Part shown: in pieces, positions 1-9,027 of the stretch | How the letters are laid out: each line of letters starts with the position of its first letter | How positions within the stretch are numbered: position 1 is the first letter of the stretch | NCBI GenBank assembly: GCA_003049485.1 | Contig: PYST01000400.1 | Location: forward strand, 1-32,067 | Direction of reading: 5' to 3' | Source of the DNA: Ophioceras dolichostomum | Lineage: Eukaryota > Ascomycota > Sordariomycetes > Magnaporthales > Ophioceraceae | Length of the DNA: 32,067 nucleotides | The notes under the pieces: model-generated | Told to the model about the DNA's origin: nothing | What the model saw: the letters and a program-made list of their open reading frames with translations, nothing else | The model's database searches: none | Translations under genes and position numbers: made by a program

Positions 1-36
1 AAATCTCCAATAGACCGTAAATCTCTAATAGACCGC
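1..36. repeat. 18-bp tandem repeat, two copies
   Basis: Positions 1-18 and 19-36 are the same 18-mer (AAATCTCCAATAGACCGT and AAATCTCTAATAGACCGC), differing at two positions by transitions. The array touches the window edge, so more copies may lie outside. It sits just downstream of the truncated minus-strand ORF at 72-308. Confidence 0.7.
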
Positions 37-71
37 ATGCACCGGAGCGAAGCGGAGGTCGCACGTCGATT

Positions 72-308
72 TTAGACATGCACGGGTAGTGCATCGCCAG
101 CTTGTCCAGCTCCGGTCGCCTCTGACGGACTACCGCTTCCATTATTACCACTATGACGCAAACATGCCCAGAACTGCCCCCCGCAGATTTCGCAGTAGTA
201 ATCGCCTTTGTGAGATATTGTTGGCGATGACGGAGGAATATCGAGGGGACGTGGCATATCATTGTATTCGATGTACTCGGTGAGATCGAAATAGTCATCG
301 CTAGCCAT
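72..308 (-). CDS. 5' part of a CEICGG-motif protein (possible F-box family), partial
   Basis: A minus-strand ORF starts at the ATG at 308 and gives 78 residues before a stop. Its N-terminus is acidic (MASDDYFDLTEYIEYND) and is followed at about residues 38-44 by YYCEICGGQF. A short C-x-x-C-G-G-x-F stretch like this is common near the N-terminus of fungal F-box-like proteins of unknown function; that comparison is from memory. After about residue 50 the sequence becomes Gly/Ser/Ala-rich and looks like translated intron or decayed sequence. GT donors occur at the end of the conserved part, so the real gene may splice to an exon beyond the window edge. Alternatively it is a truncated remnant. 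No F-box is visible. Confidence 0.4.
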   Translation of the reverse strand: MASDDYFDLTEYIEYNDMPRPLDIPPSSPTISHKGDYYCEICGGQFWACLRHSGNNGSGSPSEATGAGQAGDALPVHV

Positions 309-1317
309 TTCGAGAAATCGTAAAAGGAGGACCAGGAATAGAAGAAAAAAATATGCTGAATCCCAGGAGCAGTTGTGAGGATTGTGTAGAAGCGTCGCCT
401 GGCGATGGCAGATGTTGGTTGCTGGGTGAAATTTCTGACCGCTTTGAAACGGGGAAGACGCAGGAGGTATATGGCGGCCTGCCTCGCCCGGGGCGTGCCC
501 CGCGTTAGTGCGCTACAGCCGATAATATAGAGTGGCAGCAGTAACTTAAAGTAAACAACTATCTTGCCCAATGATTGGTCCATTGTGCCAGGCACCTGCC
601 GCCTTACCCGCCTGCAGATACGCGACGCCCGGCCCCCAACCTTATGATTCAGACGACCTATGCAGCAAGCTGTTAGTCTAGAAGCAAAAATTGAGCAACG
701 GCACAAGGACTGGTGATTTCAGTTGCCTTTTCGGTCAGAAGTCCACGCCACATCTCCCACTTCACCCCAAGCGTTCGCTGTTGCGCAGCACACTCGCAAG
801 ACAAAGCGACGTGCTGTCGAGGTTGTTTGCTCAGAGCTTAGCGAGGCACCTAGGTAGCTACCTACTCGGCACGTGCGCTGAGGCAAATCTGGAAGGGACC
901 GGCTGGGAAGTTACACTGGTCGAAATGTGGTCCTCTTCAGTGTTTCGCTCCGTTGCGAGCTCATGATCGAGCAGCACGTCTTTGTGCTAAACGAACACAG
1001 CATAGCAATACCGCGAGGCCGGAATCGTCTGGGCATGCGGCGAGAAACTAAAAACACTGTTGTATGAAATTACACAACAAGCAGAACAAATACATACCCC
1101 AACAGCCCAGCACACGACACCTGACGTTACATTACAGTCACTACAAACAAGAAAGAAAAACTCGATGGCACTCAAGGTGGTCTCCAGCTAGCATTTCACT
1201 GCCCTCCTCGTGTGCTTTTTTGTTCGTGGTCATCTCCCTGCCTAGGTACGCATGCATGCCTATGAACTTGACTTCTTTCCCCCGTCACGGACCAGCTCCG
1301 ATCTGACAGGCCGTCCG
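309..1317. other. Intergenic stretch, no supported gene
   Basis: ORFs here are short, lack recognisable motifs and overlap one another. A perfect 12-bp palindrome AGGTAGCTACCT lies at 852-863. This stretch contains the 3' flank of the 2EXR gene and the upstream region of the partial gene at 308. Confidence 0.6.
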
Positions 1318-3078
1318 CTACACATCAAACAAAAACAGCCCCGGCCTCACATTCGACACGTCAAAACAAACAGGATTGAGCGCCTTCGGCGCCCGGCAGA
1401 ACGCTACCGCGGGGAAAAGCCACATCCCAACCGTCGTGCTCGGCGCGTTCTCGAGCCGTTCGTGCGTCTCGGCGTCGATCAGCGTGCCCTGCCACGGCAT
1501 TTGGTACTCCTGCCCCACCGCCGCCGCCAGAAAATCGGACTGGAACTCCCTGTTGCGGTCCCAGTCCTCCTGTTCTTGGACCAGGTGCTCGGCCAGCTTC
1601 GTGCGGAACGGCTTTGTGTGTCGTCGAGGGCGCCGAGGCGACGGCTCTTCCTCGTCGCTTTGATCAGCGGGCCAGTCGAGGGATGGGCAGATGTAGAGGC
1701 GGAAGTTCTGGGAGACGAGGCTTCTGGCGCCGCCGTCTCGGCTGGACGACGACGACTCTTCAGTGCTTTCTCCTTCATCTTCGAAACCGGGAGTCTTCCT
1801 GGAGAACCCGAAGGCTCGCTCGAGCTGCTCCCAGGACCGGACGAACTCGCGCGGGTCGGTGATGGGCATGATCTGAGAGGGCAATGAGTATGGATCCGAC
1901 CAATGTGGGGGGTAGCGTGCAGGCCCAAACTACGGATGGGAAATCTGCGAGCGAGGCTTAAGTACGTAGGTAGTGGACATACCTGGGTCGTGTCAACCTC
2001 CACGCCCGGCCGCGGATCAACATCAAGCCAGTCAAGCATGCCCGCAGCGAAGTCCCGCCTGCGCAGCGGCAGCGTGTGCGCGAAATGGTACTTCGGCACG
2101 CCCACGCCAGGGGGTTCGCCCGTCCCTCTCATGCCACCCCGGAGTCTGATGACGCAGAACACGGACTGGAGCCGGCCGCTGCGGAGAATGTCGATGAAGG
2201 AGTCCGCTGCTGTCGGGTGCACGTCTTCTGGCGTGAGCGGCGGCGGCCAGTTGTCGCGCCAGGGAGCGTCTTCGAGGAAGTCGAAGAGAAACTCCTCGTG
2301 TAGTGCGAGATGGATGATACTGCGATGATGTTGCGTTGTGTTGGCATCAGCATTACTCTGTGATGGTTGTTGGAGGATGCGGGGGCTTTATGGAGAGCCA
2401 TGCAGATCGTCTGTGAGGTCTAACTTACCCTCTGTCTTTGGGATCGTAGGCTCTCACATCGTGGAGCAAGTCGAACAGCATGGTTGAGGACCGAGGACTC
2501 GGCCGAGTTGGATAGTCAGGATCCCATTCCTGCCGCCCGGGCCGTACGTAAACGACGTCATACTCTGGGTTCAGGTATAGGCTCCGCTCGCCACCCTGTC
2601 CGGGGAACGGGAGTCGGACGCGGTAGAACGCAAGCGTGGCGGACCGAGCCTCGCTGTTGACGCGAAGGAGCGGGCTCAGAGTGTCTGGGTAGTCTCCGCC
2701 CTCCACCGAGAGCGTGTACCCGCGGCCGCTGATGACGTTGCCTTGGCCGTTGCGAGTGGTGTAGTAGGCATTCTCCCCAGCGCGGCCGGGGTATGTTCTA
2801 TGATCTTCAGTAGGCGCGGGCGTGATGCGCAGCTCGACCATACGTCGGCGATGGAGGGCGAAACGCCATATACGCAGGCGCAATTCGGTAGGGAGAAGGG
2901 GGAAGAGGGTGAAGACATTGCTGGCCGATGAAGGCCTCGGTGTCGGGCCGCTGAAGTACATGTCATTGAAGAGTTCGAGCGTGCTGGCTGTGATAAGACT
3001 ATGTGCAGGCGGCATGCAATCGCTTGCGGCCCCGTCTTTAGCTTGAGACGTAGCCTCGAACGCTCGGGGTGACTCCAT
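1318..3078 (-). CDS. 2EXR-domain fungal protein, three exons
   Basis: The minus-strand gene has exons 3078-2429, 2319-1983 and 1872-1318, giving about 513 aa. Intron 1 (2428-2320, 109 nt) starts GTAAGT and ends CAG. Intron 2 (1982-1873, 110 nt) starts GTATGT and ends CTCTCAG. Phases match at both joins. Near residues 56-75 the motif FTLFPLLPTELRLRIWRFAL is the hallmark of the 2EXR domain, an F-box-related leucine-rich module in many Pezizomycotina proteins of unknown function. The middle contains PLLRVNSEARSATLAFYRV, the usual second 2EXR block. An acidic, serine-rich linker lies in exon 3. The start is the ATG at 3078; an in-frame GTG nine bases upstream is not a credible start. No partner is known. 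Intact and probably expressed. Confidence 0.85.
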
Positions 3079-3958
3079 TGGGCTCACGTTGTAGTTGGTG
3101 TGCGTGCTTGGTCGCTGAAGATGATTGATGTTGGAGATGCGGGGGGTGAGGGGCAGAGAATTGGTGGTGTTTTCGACACAACCGAAACCGCGCAGCAGGT
3201 CGTTGATGATTGGTCCAATTCCGACTGCTGGTCAGGCACGCAGGGTTCGACCATCCACCACGTTAGCTGCAGAGCTGTTCGCGGACGATACAACAACTCG
3301 GACAACAGGAGAAGCACCGAGCGAACTTGATCAAACTCGAGGGAAATGCAGTGTAGTTTATGTCCGAGGTCGGAAACCACCTACGTACGGGGGCGAGCGA
3401 CGAAGGCAGCAAGAGAGGCAACCAAGGAACAGGCAGGCAGGCAGACACACACAGGGATGAAGACATGCTATAACTGTTGTAACGAAGGATCCCAGCAAGC
3501 CACCCTGCCCGGGCGTTACTAGCATGTGCCAGGAAGGGTAATACTAACAAAATAGCGAGCCGGCGCTGTGTTGTGGTAATCATCAAACCCCTGTACAAAT
3601 ATCTCCTCATCTTCCTCCACATCGTAGAACAACTAGCCCACTTAAGGCAGCAGTCAGCCAACGCCACTTTCCCATGTGATCCTCCCCTGTCCATGGCGAG
3701 CCAGCGCCAATCAGATCAGGGATTAATAGACAAGGCAAGACGTCTAGAGCTGCAGACCCATCAGACATCAGCTAGGCGAGTCAGCGCCCACCAATGTCCG
3801 TCGTCCTAGTGGCGAACCAGCGCCACCTTGATCTGGTCTGTAACAGCATGCCATGCTGTGCCATGCCTTATGCTGTCCTTCTCTCACCCTCCCACTTCTC
3901 AGTTCGCCATCTGCCCGTCCGTCTCGTCCACCCGCAAGCCCGCGCTCCGGGTATTTTC
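3079..3958. other. Intergenic stretch with the upstream region of the 2EXR gene
   Basis: No convincing gene. It contains a simple GGCA/CA-rich run at about 3431-3455. ORFs on either strand, including a Leu/Ser-rich one at 3263-3694 minus, have no domain features. Confidence 0.6.
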
Positions 3959-4513
3959 CTAGATGACATCCATCGTCTTGCCCTCCGCCGTGACCTTGTG
4001 CCTCCCGCCGTTAGGCAGGGCCCTCATCTCACCGAATGGCGCGCCGCTATAGGCATCTTGGTTCTTCCGCTGGAGGGTGATGAGCGAGGCGCCTAGTGCG
4101 AGCAGAATCTGCTTGGCGCTGTTGTTCGCGTTGGCGAGCATCTGCTTCATCGCCAGACGGTGGTTCTGGAGCGCCTGGGCGTCCACGCGCGCGTTGGGGT
4201 TGATGGCGCGGATCTGCTGGATCAGCTCCGCGTCCGGCACCGTGTTGTACCACGTCGGGTCCGGCACGCTGAGGCAGACCGCGTGCACGCGGAAGCCGCT
4301 GGCCTGCACCCGCTGGACGAAGGCTGATATCAGGTTGCCCTGCTGCACAAGGACGCGGGGCGTCGACGCGTGCACCATCACCTTGTTGATCGAGTTGGCG
4401 TTGGCCACGGAGCCGTGCGCCACGACGCCGATGCATGTCTGGAGACCTTGGGTGAAGAGCTCTTGGTTGGCTCGGCCCGCGACGGGCGGGGCGTTCATGT
4501 TGACGAAGGACAT
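3959..4513 (-). CDS. Small protein with a CheD-like active-site pattern
   Basis: An intronless minus-strand ORF of 184 aa with a clean ATG at 4513 and a stop at 3959. Residues 21-27 read TQGLQTC, followed by IGVVAHG, and His48 lies in NKVMVHAS. In CheD chemoreceptor glutamine deamidases the catalytic Thr, Cys and His sit in a T-x-G-L-x-x-C block followed about 17-20 residues later by a His after a hydrophobic strand. In Thermotoga CheD these are Thr21, Cys27 and His44, from memory. The spacing here (T21, C27, H48) fits well. The last third has a Gln/Asn/Ala-rich helix and ends GGRHKVTAEGKTMDVI. There is no signal peptide or membrane segment. The family assignment is inference from a short motif; the rest is unrecognised. 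A TATA-like box lies about 190 nt upstream. Confidence 0.75.
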   Translation of the reverse strand: MSFVNMNAPPVAGRANQELFTQGLQTCIGVVAHGSVANANSINKVMVHASTPRVLVQQGNLISAFVQRVQASGFRVHAVCLSVPDPTWYNTVPDAELIQQIRAINPNARVDAQALQNHRLAMKQMLANANNSAKQILLALGASLITLQRKNQDAYSGAPFGEMRALPNGGRHKVTAEGKTMDVI

Positions 4514-4701
4514 GATGGGCTGACGGAAGGATTCAAGATAGGAAGTGCGACTGAGTAGGAAGGTACTGTGTTCGTGAGACGGGTGACTCCTGGGTAAGAG
4601 ACGATGGGAGGAATGGATGCAGGAGAGGTGAGGAGACTTAGGCTAGTGATGCTGCTGGATGAGAAGATGTCCATTCGAGACTGACATCTCGTCGACTACT
4701 G

Positions 4702-4708
4702 TTTTATA
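4702..4708 (-). promoter_or_regulatory. TATA-like box of the CheD-like gene
   Basis: On the minus strand the sequence reads GATATAAAAC, with TATAAAA at 4708-4702, about 190 nt upstream of the ATG at 4513. This distance allows a 5' leader of about 150 nt. Supported only by sequence and position. Confidence 0.4.
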
Positions 4709-5216
4709 TCTTGCATGATGCACTCATGCTCAACTAGCGGCCTCCTTAATGGGGACCGGCGATGACCAGAGCGAACGAACTCATCGCTAATGTCGAGACA
4801 CGACGGACCACAAGTGGTGGCCGGACAGTTGGCACCTATTCACCATGCATCATCATCAAAGAAGCCTCAGCGTGGGTTTGGAAGGGTAAGTCAGACATGA
4901 TGATATCACGGTGCCTGAAACGATGCACGCCATGGCCGGCGACCTTTCATCAAGGGAAACTGACCGGCGTGCCGATCTAACTTCGAATACAGGGACGTTG
5001 GGCGGCCAACTGGGGTGGCACGCGGTGTTGTTGGCGATGTTCGCCTGGTCGTCATCCTGAGGGCGTCGACCACGGCCGAGTTCATTGCACAGTTCAGGCG
5101 TAACTCCGTACGACTTCCGCTAGGAGAAGATAGACCTACATATTAGGCAATAAAAAGGAGAACAGGGGCTTGGAAATCGGTCGCTTAGGACACACCGCTT
5201 GGGCCTTTCGGTGTCG

Positions 5217-5247
5217 AAGCCATGTGTTAAAGCCATGTGTTAAAGCC
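5217..5247. repeat. 13-bp tandem duplication
   Basis: AAGCCATGTGTTA occurs twice in perfect tandem (5217-5229 and 5230-5242), followed by a partial third copy AAGCC. Confidence 0.8.
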
Positions 5248-6096
5248 CTCGCCAGCACAAGACGGACGAGGAACAGCTACTGAGGTACAGTCAGCCGCGA
5301 CTAACCTACCAGGCCCGGCGGCGTTGCTTGCGGCTCCGTTACACAGTGAATGTGCTTCAAATGGTCGTTGGTCTCAGCTGTCCAACGTGGTCCTATTATT
5401 TTCACCAAGACGGGCACATGAGCCGGTCCAGACAAAACACGTCAAGGTACTTTGGTGCAGATAGGGGCCGAGTTTGGGACTACGCGTCGCGGCTTCTGCA
5501 GCCCGTTCCCGAAAAGGCAGGCTCGGCAGAAGTCCCGGTCGTTGGCGGCGGTGTAGACCTCTGCTTTCGGTTCGGGCTGCATATGCGGCGGCCGCCGAAA
5601 CCGCGGGTTCTGGTCGCGGCCCAGCCGGCCGGCCGCCGGTAATGGCGAACAGCCAACAAACGGCAAACGTCGCACGTGCAGCGCCGTCGGCGTAATAGGT
5701 GTAAACGCCACCGCCGCACACACACAGCGCAGGGGCCCAGGGCTAGCCCGCGTTAGGGTCTGGTCTGGGAAAGTGGTCGGCTTGTCATCAAATGCCTCAC
5801 ATCTACTTGGGAATATATGATTGGCATTCTTCTTTTTGAGGATTTTGCTGTGCCCATGCTGCATGCACTAGAGGGGCGAAGTCGTCTTGGTTTCAGGGTC
5901 TGTGACACCATTCTTGGGGCGGCAAGTTCTCCGAACCCTCTCGAGTTCGATGGTCGCACCAGATCTCGGTGGTGCTTATGTCTGCCACTGTTGGTTGGGC
6001 TTCAAGGGGGAAAAAACAAACACGCGCGTGGTAAACCAATCTGTTGATTCTGATGATGTACAGGGAAGAGTAAAGCTAGTCTACGCGTGAGTCGGA

Positions 6097-6120
6097 GGAA
6101 TCGCTTTTGTAAGCGATTCC
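6097..6120. repeat. Perfect 10-bp inverted repeat (hairpin)
   Basis: GGAATCGCTT, then TTGT, then AAGCGATTCC: a fully paired 10-bp stem with a four-base loop. It lies in a region with no gene. Confidence 0.75.
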
Positions 6121-6182
6121 AAGGGGCCCACGTGACCTAAGGTCTGTCGAGGGGGGCTGCCTTGGCGGCTGAGGCAACTCGT

Positions 6183-6216
6183 CCACGTGGGTGCACGGAA
6201 GTGCACCCAACCGTGG
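6183..6216. repeat. Two-tier hairpin with GGAA loop
   Basis: The inner stem is GGGTGCAC (6189-6196) with GTGCACCC (6201-6208), closing a GGAA loop. The outer stem is CCACG (6183-6187) with CGTGG (6212-6216). GGAA fits the GNRA tetraloop consensus, so the transcribed RNA could fold stably. No gene overlaps it. Confidence 0.65.
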
Positions 6217-6420
6217 TTCAACAGCCACTCTGCCGTGTTTATCCCAAAGCAGACTTGTGTTTTTGCCCCAGCGGCTCACCCGAGCCTTTCTGGTCGCAGC
6301 CAAAACTCGGTGCTTCTATGAATGCTGGTGTTGGAACTTCAATTAATTATCCATTAATCGATTGGTTCACAGGCCAGACGGTCTGATCCAAGATCCTTTT
6401 GTTTTAGTCGTGCTATATAC

Positions 6421-6438
6421 TACCTACCTAGGTAGGTA
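6421..6438. repeat. Perfect palindrome TACCTACCTAGGTAGGTA
   Basis: An 18-bp perfect palindrome. Shorter versions of the TACCTA/TAGGTA theme occur at 852-863, 8057-8064, 9046-9064 and 15388-15400. Such motifs are scattered in Sordariomycete spacers; their role is unknown to me. Confidence 0.7.
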
Positions 6439-7323
6439 CATCACGGGACATCTACGTCCGAGACTTCACCTGGCTTATCACTTGCGCTCGTAGCTAAATA
6501 CCTGTCAGGCACTGGACGAGTGACACGGAATGCGGCCGAAATGCGGCGTCCGCAGACACTTCAGAGACGAGGTGCTCCTCAACGTACTTGTGGTCGGCCA
6601 CAGCCACTCTTCGGCCTCCTCCTGCGATCACTACTTTGGCCAGTCATCGTCTTGGCACACAGGCCAGCCAGCCAACAGCGCAAACGACAATAGCAAAGGG
6701 TAGTATCTTGTTGCGACTTGTCGTTAAACCTGTGATGCTTTGTGCTTAGGACGATAGTGGCAGCCTTTAGCCCGTGTTGAGCAGCCCGAGCCAACGGCTT
6801 TACTGGTGAGGCTCCATAGGGTGACATTGTTGGCATTTACAGTACCTGCAACGGCACGCCAACGTTCGGCCATGCCAACTCTAGATTCGGGGTTCCGTCG
6901 AGCCCGCCTCTTCCTTCATGACCTCGAGGTCGATACGGACCCTTATTCTATCCATCCACGTTTTTCACAAATACTCATCTACAGAACTTCTGAGTGAGGT
7001 CCTCATAGCGCTTACCGCCTCACGCCTCAGGGTCGTGCAAGGCTTGAGCACTGGGCTCGACGAGCTTACCTAAGTCCAAAGAGAGAAGAATTCGAGAAAT
7101 CGGCGAGCTCCATAGGGAGGATCAGTCCCGGGGCCTTCTAGTCCTCCATCTCTATTATAAACTACAGCGGCGTGCGCCGCGGCGCGTGTGCCGAGCGTCG
7201 CGTTGACATCCTTCCACCTATCCACGACAGTGCTCAGAATTCCGTACCAATCACTAGATTTGATGTCATAAGTTGCTGAAGAAACACCAACACACGCGAC
7301 GCGTTTGCCTTCTTTTCCACCAT

Positions 7324-7328
7324 TATAA
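7324..7328 (+). promoter_or_regulatory. TATA-like box upstream of the coiled-coil ORF
   Basis: ATTATAAGC lies about 55 nt upstream of the ATG at 7383, followed by a CT-rich leader typical of fungal promoters. Confidence 0.35.
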
Positions 7329-7382
7329 GCACTTTATTCACCTCACCTTTCTCGCTTTTCACTCGATTCCAACACCCAGCCT

Positions 7383-7832
7383 ATGGCCAATACCTTCGTT
7401 CAACCACAAGCAGCAATGATCTCCCCCAGTCAGCCTGGTCTAATCAACGGTATGTGTGGCAGAATGGCGATCTTCCTTACCTTTCCTTTCTGGCAGCCTC
7501 GTCAGCAGCCCGCACCATCCTCCTCTCTTCCATCATCGCACGTCGACATCATTTTAGCTGTTGCATCTCGATACATTATCATATTATCTTCCTCCTATTC
7601 CTCTAATCGTCGCTTCAATGGCTGCGCTGAACCGTCAATCGGGGTTCCAGGCCATGGATGCTACGCGGTCGTGGCCGAGCTGACGGCCATTACGAACAGC
7701 ATCCGCACCCTGACGGACGGTGTTGATTCGCTTCGGAACGAGATGAGACAGGGCTTCGAAAAGGTGGACATCATCCAGGAGATAGTTGATGGCCTCGTGG
7801 TAGATGTTGACCTCTTGCGAGCGCGCAGGTAG
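7383..7832 (+). CDS. Small coiled-coil protein, probably the N-terminal half of a broken gene
   Basis: The ATG at 7383 opens a frame to the stop at 7830-7832. A good intron lies at 7450-7650 (GTATGT...TTCCAG, 201 nt), leaving exons 7383-7449 and 7651-7832 and a product of 82 aa. The intron is a multiple of three and has no stop, so the unspliced frame of 149 aa is also open. After splicing, the C-terminal part has heptad-like spacing around TNSIRTLTDGVDSLRNEMRQ and probably forms a coiled coil. From memory, a fungal family without a named domain has such a coil followed by a C-terminal block containing PLVN, FP-x-T and EKR-x-R motifs. That second block is absent here but a decayed copy lies at 9707-10130 on the other strand. 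The reading frame ends abruptly at ARR-stop. Confidence 0.5.
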   Translation: MANTFVQPQAAMISPSQPGLINGMCGRMAIFLTFPFWQPRQQPAPSSSLPSSHVDIILAVASRYIIILSSSYSSNRRFNGCAEPSIGVPGHGCYAVVAELTAITNSIRTLTDGVDSLRNEMRQGFEKVDIIQEIVDGLVVDVDLLRARR

Positions 7833-7925
7833 AACGAGTAAGCAATTGATTCTTCTACTCTATGTAAGCACGGCCTACGCGATAGGTGTGGCGCACACTG
7901 TACCGTCCTATGTGCTGTGCTGTAA

Positions 7926-7975
7926 TGCGCTGTACCCTACGTGCGCTGTACCGTACGATGCGCTGTACTGTTCGA
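7926..7975. repeat. Imperfect 17-bp tandem repeat, three copies
   Basis: Units TGCGCTGTACCCTACG (7926-7941), TGCGCTGTACCGTACGA (7942-7958) and TGCGCTGTACTGTTCGA (7959-7975). Related CTGTACCGT and GTGCTGTGCTGTA words precede the array. Confidence 0.7.
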
Positions 7976-8041
7976 GCGTTAAATTACCGACCCTTCCCTC
8001 CCTTCCATTTAGCCATTCTCTGACACTTCTCAACTAGCGTC

Positions 8042-8169
8042 ACTGTTGGTTCATAGTAGGTACCTGCTCACGTGGCAGCTGTTGCCTCAGTCCTGAGGCA
8101 TCAACTTCCAAGGCATCTACCTACCAAGCAGCCTTTATAAGGTCGCTCTCCCCACCAACGCACAGATAG
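8042..8169. repeat. 128-bp dispersed repeat, copy 1
   Basis: Copy 1 starts ACTGTTGGTTCATAG and ends CGCACAGATAG. It is identical to 9409-9536 except at two positions (8095 G/A, 8124 C/A), about 98% identity. It contains an internal hairpin TGCCTCAG-TC-CTGAGGCA, and GTTGGT near the start is mirrored by ACCAAC near the end. The right end abuts the alpha/beta-hydrolase fragment exactly where its coding similarity stops. No target-site duplication is visible. Confidence 0.85.
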
Positions 8170-8470
8170 TGTGGATGAAGGCAACGCCCTCGCGACGCAT
8201 CGAGGGCTGAGCGTGTCCCTTGTAGGCTAGGACGTTGAAGCTGCCGTGGGTGGCTACCGCACCCGACGTTTGCCACGTTCCCTCCTGCGATCCGTCGAAG
8301 CCGGGACCCATAATCAGCGTCGGGAGTTTCTCCTCTTCCTCACATGAGTTGGAGCCGCTCTCCGTCGTGTCTGCCGTCTGCACGACGATGGATTTGCTGG
8401 ACGATGTCAATGGAGAGTACTATACGACGGGGGCGTTGAACCTGAAACCCGCCACAGTCTCACGGCGAGC
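8170..8470 (-). pseudogene. Fragment of a FrsA/DUF1100-like alpha/beta-hydrolase
   Basis: On the minus strand the frame through 8170-8410 contains KLPTLIMGPGFDGSQEGTWQ, then GSFNVLAYKGHAQPSMRREG. This matches the usual fungal alpha/beta-hydrolase block (PTLI...G-F-D-G-S-x-E, then NV-x-x-Y-x-G-x-G-Q-x-x-x-R) seen in FrsA and pseudooxynicotine-hydrolase-like enzymes; the comparison is from memory. Upstream the frame continues (AGFRFNAPVV) through an in-frame TAG at about 8430. The usual Gly of GPGQ is replaced (GHAQ). The sequence ends at the boundary of the 128-bp repeat, so the nucleophile and catalytic triad part is missing. A dead remnant. Confidence 0.6.
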
Positions 8471-9027
8471 CTCGTGCGGCAGAAGGAGCGGAGGCAGTGG
8501 CCTCCTGCTTGTCAGCCGACTCAACAGGTATCGAGGAACGGAGAGCTTCGCGCTTTGGTAGTCTATCTAGTAATTAGTACTTTCTGGCTACCTAGTGCGC
8601 CGAGGGGGATCTATGGCCAGTCTGTTGACGGCCAAAATTCCGGAACACGATGACTACGGCAGGACACAGCTGTCCATAATATTACTTGGGGAAAGCCTAT
8701 CAAATTGATGATCCGCTGTTTAATCCGAACGCATTTTGTTCCTCTCCACGCGGGCAGGCCGTCAGGCATACGGCTCTTTGAGGGCCTGATCACGTCATAA
8801 CCGTGGCCTCCGTACGTGCCCGTGGCCTTTATACAAAAGTCTGACCGTTGGGAACAGCTTCAGTACGAGCCTCTGCCCTCGGTTCGTGCCTCTGATCTCC
8901 GTGAATACCTCTGTCAAGGGCTTACCGCTGTCAAAAGCGTTATTCTGTTAAGTAGGTCAGTCTGTATTAGGTAGGTGCAAAGGATATAAGCTCGTTTTTC
9001 TTTCCGTATTGTCAAATTCTAATCGTA

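Larger units (their letters stand above)
4709..7382. other. Gene-poor region with hairpins
   Basis: No gene is supported over about 2.7 kb. Overlapping ORFs on both strands at 5370-5870 are GC-rich shadows of each other with no recognisable domain. Notable contents are a 13-bp tandem duplication (5217-5247), two strong inverted repeats (6097-6120 and 6183-6216) and an 18-bp perfect palindrome (6421-6438). Confidence 0.55.

Noticed and set aside
1252..1887. 211-aa plus-strand ORF over exon 3 of the 2EXR gene
   Set aside because: Antisense shadow; Arg/Leu-rich with no motif, and the minus-strand exon is well supported by splicing.
3263..3694. 143-aa minus-strand ORF upstream of the 2EXR gene
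   Set aside because: Looks like translated leader and promoter sequence; no domain, and it runs over a simple repeat.
5442..5864. 140-aa minus-strand ORF in a GC-rich patch
   Set aside because: Overlaps other open frames on both strands, which reflects base composition; no family features.
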